A stretch of 64,000 bases of DNA from contig NC_060965.1 of NCBI RefSeq assembly GCF_910589235.1, positions 4,704,292 through 4,768,291 of the forward strand, read 5' to 3'. Below the pieces are notes generated by a model. It ran no database searches. It saw only the letters and a list, made by a program, of their open reading frames with translations, and was not told the DNA's origin. Positions 37,501 through 47,900 of the stretch are shown piece by piece. The DNA is from Vespa crabro (lineage: Eukaryota > Arthropoda > Insecta > Hymenoptera > Vespidae). The translations under genes and the position numbers were made by a program. Position 1 is the first letter of the stretch. Each line of letters begins with the position of its first letter.

Positions 37501-38080
37501 AACAATACAAGAACAAAGAACGCGATAACGCACGTTTACTGGATTATTAAAGCGAACCTTTGAATTTTATTTTCTTTATTTTATTTTATTTTTTTTTTGT
37601 ATCAAAATCTATAACACACACACGCACACGCACACACATTACACGTGGTGGTTAATCGTTTAATACAACATTCGAAATAATTTGATTTAAAACTTAATAG
37701 GTGCCACGTGTTAGACGTACTATCCGTACAACGTACTCTATCGGATAAAAACCATACACAAATAAACGTACACGAACTTAAAGGTATGCACATATACACA
37801 TACACATTTTCTCTTCGTTTGCAAAAAAAGTTTTTGTGATCGAGTTTAACGTAATCATAATATCTTGAATCGTATTTACATATGTATATATGTTTGCTAA
37901 TCAGTTTGTTTATTATTATTATTTCAAAGCAGAATAAACACATTTAACATCGTAAAATTCAAAGTAACAGAAACAAAAAAGAAAAAGAAAAAGAAGAAGA
38001 AGAAGGAGAAGTGGAAGAAAAAAGAAATAAAAAAGATTCGTAAACGATGCGAATGTACGCATAATTTCTTGATAGCTTAC

Positions 38081-38460
38081 CGTTATAGTCTCTCTCGCTT
38101 ACTCACGTTGACATCATTTCCATTCGATAGCGGACACATCGATACATCATCACACGATTCCCGAACGTCCGAGATATCTTTTTCTTCCTTCGGAAGGTGT
38201 AAATAAATAAATGAATAAATAAATAAATTAATAAAAAATAAAAAAAAAAAGAAAAAAAATAAAAAAAATAAACAAAGAAGAAAGAAAAGAAAAAGAAAGA
38301 GAAAGAGAAAGAAAATAAATAATAGTTGTATATAAGATAGAACGTAATTTAATAAAAATACGCAGCAAAAGATAGAAAATGACAACGCGAGATATGAATT
38401 TACCTTTTTGTTTTATCTTTTTTTCTTTATTTCTTACCGAGTTAAGTAGACACGCGAAAA

Positions 38461-38505
<45 letters not shown>

Positions 38506-38780
38506 AGGAGAGAAAGAGAGAGAGAGAGCTAAACAGACAGGCAGATGAGAGGAAGAAAGAGGAAAAGAACTCGACGGTGAATGTTCACTGTTGTGATCCA
38601 ACACGAAACGTCAGGAGTCCGCGCACTTCTCGTAAGGAGCAAGTTAGTTGCTCCGTGAAGCACGCACGAATGACTCTCTTCCTTTCGTGTGGGAGTCAAA
38701 GCTGGCTCACCAGCGCAGCTGAGGAGACGATAGCCATTTGGTTGGTCCGTATAATGTTTTCGTGTCCCCTACCAAGAACT
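38081..38780 (-). promoter_or_regulatory. Candidate distal promoter / non-coding first exon of SLC26 paralogue 1
   Basis: On the minus strand a donor-like CTATAACG then GTAAGC ends an exon candidate at 38081. Upstream of it (38570-38780) is a markedly GC-richer block with CpG-containing words. With the acceptor near 32332 this would give a spliced leader. No TATA box or certain start site was identified, so this is inference. Confidence 0.3.
38459..38528. repeat. (GA)n tract
   Basis: This is a near-perfect GA dinucleotide run next to the GC-richer block at 38570-38780. Such runs are GAGA-factor-type binding sequences in insects. Confidence 0.93.
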
Positions 38781-39281
38781 CTCCTTTCGTTGTATACTAG
38801 TATTATACATATGTACAGTTAGGTATATTAATGATATTTACTTTAAAATATAATATCCCCTTTTAATTTTTATCAAACTTTTAATTTATTCAATTAACAC
38901 TTTATTTTTTGTCATTGTGAAAGTGCACAATGTTTATATGGTTATGCTGAAGATCAATTAATAATAAACAAAGAGTTATTGTGTGTTTGCGATCATCTAT
39001 TTATGATATTCAGGATTAATTACAACGAAAGGAAATTTTATTATATTTTATTAGTTTCACGGATAAATTAAATAGAATCAAGAAAAATATCATTGTGTAA
39101 TTGTATGTTTATATACATTGAGGATAAATTACAAGTAAATTGGGAAATATTATATTATGTAAGTTTCAGGATAAATTAGAAATGACTAGGGGGAAAATAA
39201 CATTGTTTTACAATAAGTGCAATGTTTATATATATATTTTAAGGATAAATTAGAAATAACTGTGTGAAAAATTATTGTGCA

Positions 39282-39283
<2 letters not shown>

Positions 39284-39362
<79 letters not shown>
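39284..39362. repeat. (GA)n microsatellite, about 35 pure units
   Basis: The run is uninterrupted from about 39284 to 39354, then slightly degenerate. It is the longest pure dinucleotide run noticed in the window. Confidence 0.96.
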
Positions 39363-39364
<2 letters not shown>

Positions 39365-39849
39365 GGAACAGAGAGAGATTGAGGTAAAAAGCGCAATACT
39401 TATATATATATATATGTATGTCGAAGTTTTAACTAAGTCAGAAGTAATAGAAATTTTTTATTATATCAATGTAATATTTAGGACAATTAATATATTAATA
39501 TAATATAGAAATATAATTTAATTAATATATTATAATATATTAAGGAAAATTAATTAAATTAACATTTGACTGTAATTTTACAAACAGTAGAGTCTAAATA
39601 TATAATATAATGAATTTGACAAAAAACAGATTTTTCCGACCTTTTAATTTTCATTAGATATTAACTGATAAGATAATGATATGCATATTACATATTCATA
39701 TACATTGCACTTACACAATTTTATTCTATTCTTACATTTACTTTTAGTTTTATATTTTAAAATTAAAAAAAGAAAAAAGTAGAAAGGAATATCCTTATAA
39801 GGGACCATTAATATACGTCACTGTACATACATATATATATACCTCCTTG

Positions 39850-40009
39850 TATTTTGCACTCCCACTGCTATCCTTATAACTGGTAGTATCTCGACTATTC
39901 CAGTCACGTGTCCAGAGTTAGACAGCATTTCTCGCAAAGTTATTGGCTACGACGTTCGCGCGGTTTTTCTTTTCGCGTATCGAATATATTTGAAAAATGA
40001 TCGCAATAG
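39850..40009 (+). promoter_or_regulatory. Promoter-like island, possible alternative first exon of SLC26 paralogue 2
   Basis: This GC-richer island contains GTCACGTG (39903-39910), an inverted CCAAT box (ATTGGC) and CpG-rich words. Next comes a short open start ATG ATC GCA ATA G at 39997-40009, followed directly by a donor GTATAT. The phase (1) matches the second exon of SLC26 paralogue 2 at 46708, so it could be an alternative first exon. Evidence is weak and rests on position and phase only. Confidence 0.3.
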
Positions 40010-41420
40010 GTATATATATATATTTTTTTTTTAATTTCTCCTCTCTCCTCTTCTGTCCATTTTTTTCCTACAGGTTAATTTTTTGCTCATCGTTGTTAGA
40101 AAACGGCGTTAAGTTACGTCTATTTAAAAAAACGTTTATTTACGTCTGTTATTCTCTATCATAAATCAATTAACGTGCGATTAATCTTTATCTGCGATTT
40201 TTTGTATTCTTTTTTCTTTTTCGTTTTCCTTTTTTTTTTCTTTTTCTTTTTATTGTCATCGAAATTTTTTATATCTTTTCTTTTTATGTTTTCGTTCTAC
40301 TTCGCATTAAAAATGTTTGAAACATGACCTAGTTAAAATGAATTCGAAATATCTTTCTGAGTGACGTGCACGTGATTACTATGATCGTAATATATTCTTG
40401 CATTTTCTATTCAAACGTTTCTATTTATCTACTGCTTTTTTCTTTTTAGGTATGATTGTATTAATGAGACGATGTAGATCGATATAGTATGTTTATCAGC
40501 TCGATTGCGCATTTAAAAGGATAATTTTAGTGGAAAAAGAGGAGAACAAGTTGAAGAATTATACATAGATATAAGAAAAAAAAAGAAAAGTAAAAAAAAG
40601 AAAAGAAAAAAAAAGATAAGAAAAAAAAAAGAAAAAAAAAAGAAATAAGACAAATACACATTCGAGTTGCACGTGTTAAGATGATGAAATAATATGTCGC
40701 AGCTTGAATGCTAAGTGTATAACAAAATAAATCAAGATTGATATCATTTTTCATTTTTTTCTCGTAAAACATTGGAATCAACGTTTGGACGAATGTATTT
40801 ATTATATATATTTTTCATTTTTTTTTCCTCTTCTATTCATTATTATATTTCATTTGTCACATTAGCAAGAATATTATTAATAAAAATGAAAAAGAACAAA
40901 GATTTGAACGAATATAACATGATTATTAATGGTCAGGAATAAAAAAGGAAAATATATTGTTACAAGTTATTCGTATATTTGAGTTGTTCAAATGAAATAT
41001 ATACGACTTTTGAATTTTTTGATTAGGTAACTTCTTTACTTTCTTTTTATCTTTTTTTTATCTTTTTTTTTTTTCTTTTTTTACCAACATACTTAACGTC
41101 AATCGATCTGTAATAAAGTTAATAAGTAATAGTTCTTCGGAGGATTATATACCAAACTTTCAAGCAATTCAAAGCGGATTAGATCGTATTAGGAAAGAAC
41201 GAAATGCTGCGCAGTTCTTGGTTAACCATACGGAGTATATAGTGTTCTTTTTAAAACCAGTTCCCCTCCACCCCAAAAAAAGAAGAACGGTTCCCCACCA
41301 TTAACACACATAGACACCTGTTTAGAATATCGCTGCTAAGAAATTCGCTATCTTCTATGCGGGCATTTAACTCACTTGTTTCTAAACGCAATAATGTACT
41401 CTATTTTTATATACATGTAC

Positions 41421-41580
41421 TGTATATAAATATATATATATATATATTTATATATTTATATTTATATATTTATATATTTATATATTTTATATATATATAT
41501 TTATATTTATTTATATTTATTTATTTATTTTTTTATTTACTTATTATATATATAAAATATATATATATACACATATACAT
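41421..41580. repeat. TA/TTTA-rich low-complexity block
   Basis: Tandem TATATTTA-type units run for about 160 bases with almost no G or C. Confidence 0.9.
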
Positions 41581-41706
41581 ATATACGTGTATGTATCATA
41601 AACGATTAGATATATAGAAATAAGGAAAAGTATTATGTCGGCAATAGGCAGACTGTTGATTCTATTATATTTTTAACGACGTTAAAAATACAATAGAATT
41701 AAGGGG

Positions 41707-41708
<2 letters not shown>

Positions 41709-41741
<33 letters not shown>
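41709..41741. repeat. (TA)n microsatellite
   Basis: This is a pure TA run in the interval between the SLC26 paralogues. Confidence 0.95.
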
Positions 41742-41743
<2 letters not shown>

Positions 41744-42321
41744 TAAAATAAAAGAGATTACATTTCTGGAAAATACAAAAAAAAGGAAAAAAAGCTAGAG
41801 ATAAAAATGATTTAGGACGTTTCTTGTCGATAACAGAACGCTGTAAACATTTTAAATTAATCTCGAGCAAAGAAACAATTTATTCATCGATAATTAGAAT
41901 ATCCTTGATACAAGTATTGAATAATATTTACCAACATAATATTATGAAATAATATAAAGAACATGCTTTCGAACGATACTTTGTTATTTCCATACGTTCG
42001 TTCGACAGAGAAGAGAGATAGAAGCAAAAGGAACTTCTTTTTTCTTTTTTTTCCCTCCTTTTTTTCTGGCGTAACTCCAATTGTTATCTTACGTTAACTT
42101 CCGGTTTTTGTTACATCATACGACCGATCGCTTACGAGTAGCACATTACGAATGGAATTCGCGCAAATTGCGATCGTTACACGCCGATGATCGTTCGTAA
42201 AAGAGATCCATTTTTTGTTTTCATTTCGGCGACGATACAATAGCCGAGGCAAATTTTTGTTGAAAAAAATATTGCCGATTTCGCATTTACGGTAAAATCA
42301 TTAATGATTTCCTTGAATTCC

Positions 42322-42329
42322 TATCGATA
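42322..42329. promoter_or_regulatory. DRE-type octamer TATCGATA
   Basis: An exact DREF-site octamer lies within the 12-base palindrome CCTATCGATAGG. Further copies occur at 43383-43390 and 43993-44000, flanking tRNA-Ser(GCT) and leading to the SLC26 paralogue 2 start. Confidence 0.4.
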
Positions 42330-43120
42330 GGGATCGAATTAGCATGAAATTAACGATCTTCATGCTACTACGTAAGAGTATTCACGATAATAGGAGCTGT
42401 TTTTTCTTCCATTTCTATTTCTTTTATTCTTTATTTTTTTTTTTTGGTTTACAATTGAAGAAAAACTCATTTATTACTGACATAATGTGATCACGATAAA
42501 CAATGATGAGACTTTTATGGCGATTAAGAATAAAGTACGATTGCATCGTCGTCATTTAACGATATATCCTTATAAAAAAAAAAAGGAAAAATAGTCATGT
42601 CTATAACTAATTTGGATTTTACCGGCAAAACTAACAGGAAAAATTAGACGATAAGTGCCATTCGTTGGAAAGTACCGTAAAATTATCCGTTTAGAATTCT
42701 TTAGTCATTATATGCATTTTCTTTTAACTGTTCATACTTTCCCTCGTAATTATACTTGAGCCAGAATAAAAAAAGAAAAAGAATCCTTTTTTGAATTAAT
42801 ATTACGTCATACAATAACAAATGAGATATCGTTAGAATACAATTATGTCGTTGAATTAAAAATTGAATTTCGTAGGATTATTCTAATAATACGATGGATG
42901 AATGATCCATCGTATTGAGATATTATCATTATCGTTATTGTTATTATTATTATTAATATTTTTTTTTCTCTTTTTTTTTTTTAGATCGAAACTCCGGAAA
43001 TTAATACATAATATAAAGTTTCGAAGAAGAGAAAAAGTAAAGAAGAAAAGAAAAAAAAATTATTTCATTAAAAATTAATAATTGAAGAGGTTACTTGAAG
43101 ACGAGTATTCATAAAACAGC

Positions 43121-43202
43121 GACGAGGTGGCCGAGTGGTTAAGGCGTTGGACTGCTAATCCAATGTGCTCTGCACGCGTGGGTTCGAATCCCATCCTCGT
43201 CG
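43121..43202 (+). tRNA. tRNA-Ser(GCT)
   Basis: This 82-nt type II tRNA lies upstream of SLC26 paralogue 2. The acceptor stem GACGAGG pairs with CCTCGTC, plus discriminator G. The A box is TGGCCGAGTGG and the B box is GGTTCGAATCC. The anticodon stem TTGGA/TCCAA presents CT-GCT-AA, so it reads AGC/AGT codons. A long variable arm (TGTGCTCTGCACGC) is typical of serine tRNA. There is no intron. A T5 run follows within about 15 bases as the Pol III terminator. Confidence 0.97.
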
Positions 43203-44360
43203 ATCCGCTTTTTGTTCCTAGGTGTTTTCGCTCAAAATATGTTTAAATTGATATATAGTCTTCCCGCCGGAATTCCATAAAAGTTCGCGGTTATATAAAA
43301 TTTCCGAAAGAGAGAGACAGAATATATTAACGTAAGGAAGTTTTCATCGATAATCATTATCAACATATGGTAAATCCGTTTCTATCGATAAGGTAGGAAA
43401 CTCGTGTGCGGTTTATATCTGCGGTTACGCGTGGATAAAGTAGAAATCGTTTTTACGCATGATCGATCGTCTCTTTCTCTTTTATCGACACAGTTTACCG
43501 ATTAAAAAAAAGCAAGTGTGCACACGTGATATGATTTTTAAAGATTCGAAGATATATATCGTTGTAATAAAGTAATTCTATGGTAAAAATTTATTTCTTT
43601 TTTGTGCATAGTTTTATCTAAATTGTTCCAAGATCTTTTGTAGTTTATGTTAATTCACTTATCTCTAAGACATATTTATTCGTAATGTCTGAGTGAAACG
43701 GATATTTCTAACGAGGTTCTATGCATGTATACATTACATAGCTGATTATGCAACTCTGGAATGTGCTTTCTGTCTTTCAGAATGTAATTTTTCGTTCTCA
43801 TGGTCTTTTCGCACGATAGCATTCTTTGTCTTGAAAGACGAAGAGAAAAAGAAATGACGTTAGTTGTTGTGACCTTAGCTTTCTCATCCTTAATCTGGGA
43901 AAATATAAGTAACTATAAACATAAGTAATAACGTAGCGTGGGAATAATTAAATGTTAAGTTTATACGGGTTTTCCGCTTTTACGTCAATCTTTATCGATA
44001 GTTTTATGTCGAAAAGTATATACGTACATAGGTACATACATATAAAACGTAATATCTTCCTTGATAAGACTTCAAAGATATAATGATTGATTTTTATACA
44101 TATAGTAATAACAACGGTTAAATATAAAGTTTAAAAGTTGAGCAATGAAATGACTAATACATTAAATCTAGTGACGTATCTTTTTCTTTTTATGCATTCG
44201 TACAAATGTATGAAAACACTGACCAAGCGCCGAATGTTATGATATGATAAAACTAGTTCACATTCTGTCTTATCGACGGATAAACTCTTTTCTACTCATG
44301 TTGCAATAATTCTACTGATATGTTCGCTTGCTGTTCAGTAGTGCCTAACAATTTCACGCT
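43203..44360 (+). promoter_or_regulatory. Proximal upstream region of SLC26 paralogue 2
   Basis: It contains two TATCGATA octamers (43383-43390, 43993-44000), a CACGTG at 43523-43528, and an insect initiator-like TCAGT at 44335-44339, 22-26 bases before the start codon. No coding sequence was seen. Confidence 0.45.
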
Positions 44361-44430
44361 ATGTCGTTTCTCAGAGAAAACGTTTATGAAAGAACGCCAT
44401 TGTTAACACCTAGTAAGTTTTTCGATTATC

Positions 44431-44481
<51 letters not shown>

Positions 44482-44921
44482 CACACACACACATACACAT
44501 TATATGTACACACACATACACACACGTGTGTGTGTATGTGTGTGTATAGATCATATGCATTTCCGGTATAATAGAAACTTCCTCTTATTGCAGTATTGCA
44601 TTGATATCTTATAGAAAATCTGATATATGATAGTGAGAGTGATTAGTTGTCTATGATAATTGGATATCGTGTTTGTATCATCTTGCATTTTTCGAATAAT
44701 CATATCAGACTCGGCGTAACGTTTCAAACCTCTCTCTTTTGTTTATTTAATTTCCATATCCGATGATTAATCATCGAAACGAATCATATAGGGCATGATT
44801 TATGCTTCACGGATAATTCATAATTTTTTTTTTATTATTATTAGCGTATCTTTCCTTTACCAGTACAGTTGCCTTCTTAAATTGTTTCTTTTCAATGTAC
44901 AGTCGCCTTCCCAAATATTTC

Positions 44922-44968
<47 letters not shown>

Positions 44969-47900
44969 CATATCGTATTCAAGATAAGAAACATCATTTC
45001 ATTTGTATAATCACTATAAAAATACATCTTTCTTATTAATCGTACGATTTAAACAAGCACGTGATTATTCGACTAAGAGTGTTAATTTCGTTCGAGTTCA
45101 TTACTTTTTTTACAATATTTAACAAAATTGGTTGATGATCGAGAAGATTTCGCGTATGTTAAAGTTGGTAAATATAACAATCCTATAGATCTTAGTCCTG
45201 TTAAGATCTGTGATCTAAGACCTTAGAATATGTTAGAACAATAGAACAATTTTTTACGATTTTTCAATCTTTCCCTGTAATTTAATTTCTTTTTCTTTTC
45301 ATCCTCAAAAAGTTAGACTTTTTTCTTTTTTTTTTTTATTCTAACGTGTGTTTTCACTCTTTAATTTTACCTTTTTTGTGTGTGAAAAAAGCATATAAAT
45401 ACTTAATTAATTAAATTATATTACAAATGTTATACTGAAGTGTTATAAATTATAAAACAACCTGATTTCATAAGCAGTCGTGGCCGAGTGGTTAAGGCGT
45501 CTGACTAGAAATCAGATTCCCTCTGGGAGCGTAGGTTCGAGTCCTACCGACTGCGAAAAAGTGTAGATTTTTTTTCGATATAATTTTTTTTTCACCTTTG
45601 CATTAAGCTCACCCACGGTATTTTTTTTCTTAAATATGTTTAATGGAATATGGAAAATAATTGGAAAAAAAATGTTTAACGTTTCAATCATGTTTTTCTT
45701 TATTACAAAACATAATTATGCTTTTTATATCCAACTATAATTTTTTATTTATCGAAATTATAAATTATTAATACATCTAAAATTATTTTTAATTAAAAAA
45801 ATATTAATATACGTTTAAGTGTTGATAATAAATTTATATACGTATTTATATTTATTTTACTTTTTTTTTCTTGTGAATATATTTCTTTTTTTTATATATA
45901 TATTTTTTTTTGTGAATATATTTATTTTTATTCCTTTTTTCTTCTTATATTGTACTCGTTAAATTATTTACAATCGAATTAATTAATGAACAATATAGTA
46001 AGAGCAACTTTGAGTGTGACGTTCAAAGAAAAATCCAGCTTATGTTTTTATATCTATTGTACTCTTACGTCTTCATTTCTTATATGAGATTTTTATCGAC
46101 CGTGGAATATGAAATAATAAACACGTTATGTTTAGTATTTTAAAGTAAACAATAAATGTTTTCTCACGATACAACATCATCCAAGTTGTCGTATTCTATA
46201 GTCTTTTTCAGTCGTACATTTGAAATGCTATTATCTGACAAAGAGCGAGTAATCGAGCATTAATCATTTTATCGCACTTCAAATCCAATCTAAATATCTC
46301 TTAGCAAAGAGCAGCTTATTATTAGCTTATATCTTTCTAATCGTTAAGGATGTCTCAGTCTTTTCACGTTCCTCGTGACAATAACTTCGTATTAATTATC
46401 TTTATCTGACATCTGTATTTAAACATTTTTCGTTTTTATTTTTATTTTGTTTTGTTTTATTTTTTTTTTCTTTTTTAGCTTTAATTGACACCAAAGTATA
46501 GGATATTTCGCGGTGGTATTTTAATTGATTCATCACAAAGATATGGTTATGTGTACGTAAATATTTTCTTTATTTTTTTTTTTCAGTTTCGTGCACTAAA
46601 TATATTTAAAAAATACAATTCGTTATGTGTATGGAATATTATCGTGAATTTTGTTATTCCTTCTTTCTTGTCCCTTCAAATTTAATGATTCTTATCGTTT
46701 GTCAAAGGGGTAAGTTCTTCCACTTCGAGCTGTAACGCCAAAGAAATCCTTGTTCGAAGGATACCGATTTTAAAATGGTTGCCACATTACAACTGGGGAA
46801 AATGTCTGCAAGATATTTTGGCAGGATTTACAGTTGGATTAACAGTTATACCACAAGGTATAGCTTATGCAACAGTCGCTCTTCTTCCACCTCAGGTATA
46901 TTGCTTATCATTCTTTTTTAATCAGATAAGAGTAAATAAGAAAGCAATTTATTAACGTTTTGTAGATGACAAATTTTTAATTATTAGATAATTAAAAAAA
47001 AAAAAAAAAAAAAAAAAACAGGATTTTATCTAATACTTCATATCTTTGTAAGAATTAAATTTCCTTCTTTTTATTATTGTAATTATAATATTTGTAAATT
47101 ACAGTATGGTTTGTATAGCAGTTTCATGGGATGTTTCGTGTATCTAGTGTTTGGTAGTACAAAAGAAGTGACTGTTGGCCCTACGGCCATAATGGCGTTA
47201 TTATCTCAACATCATGTTCTAACATTAGGCGAAGATATTGCTGTAAGAAAAATTGGTATTTCATCGAATGATATAATTCATTTTTTGATATAAAATAATT
47301 TCGTATCTACACGAAAAAAAATGATTATAACACGTTTTATATTTAATATAAATGTTATAATCCGTTTTGCAGGTTCTCATATCTTTCTTATCAGGATGCA
47401 TAATAACAGCAATGGGAATATTTCAACTTGGTTTTCTAGTTGATTTTATAAGCATGCCAGTTATTTGTGGCTTTACGAATGCCGCAGCGATCATCATAGC
47501 AACTTCGCAATTAGGCACACTCGTTGGTATAAGTGGTAAAAGCGATTCCTTCGTCGATTCGATCTATAAAATAATTAATCACTATGATAGTATCACATTA
47601 TGGGATACTGTTCTTGGTGTTACAACTATAATATTGTTAGTATGTTTAAAGGTTAGTAATTGAGTAATATCTATTAAATACATTCAATCCTAATAGATTA
47701 GATTTCAATTTGAGCTTTAACTTCAAGTAGATCATAAATCTTATCAATATTATCTATGTAATCATAATCGTCAAATTGTTTTCAAAGACTCTTAATTTAT
47801 TATATAATAAGATACATAATTTGTTGATTAATATAGTAAATAAGAAAATGATTTTCTTAATTAATTTAGAATTTGCCTGGTAAAAAGAAAGGTACTATAT

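Larger units (their letters stand above)
32024..43120. other. About 11 kb without a recognisable protein gene between divergent SLC26 paralogues
   Basis: Open frames here are short and mostly come from simple repeats (poly-Arg/Glu from GA, poly-Phe/Tyr from T and TA runs). The interval must hold the promoters and 5' UTR exons of both divergent SLC26 genes. A minus-strand acceptor (TTTTTCAG) ends at about 32332, just upstream of the paralogue 1 start. This suggests that its leader exon (about 31861-32331) is spliced to a distant upstream exon. GC-richer, CpG-containing islands stand out at about 38570-38780, 39850-39990 and 42110-42240. Confidence 0.65.
44413..46707 (+). other. Intron 1 of SLC26 paralogue 2, hosting a tRNA gene
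   Basis: This intron of about 2.3 kb contains TA and CA/TG microsatellites near its 5' end, a CT tract at 44925-44962 and the nested tRNA-Ser(AGA). No other coding signal was seen. Confidence 0.75.

Noticed and set aside
38379..38822. A 147-codon open frame on +
   Set aside because: Its middle is poly-Arg/Glu from the GA repeat and the rest has no recognisable similarity or splice context. The GC-rich 3' part is kept only as a promoter or leader candidate.
41357..41617. An Ile/Tyr-rich open frame
   Set aside because: It is a translation of TA/TTTA repeats with no coding signature.
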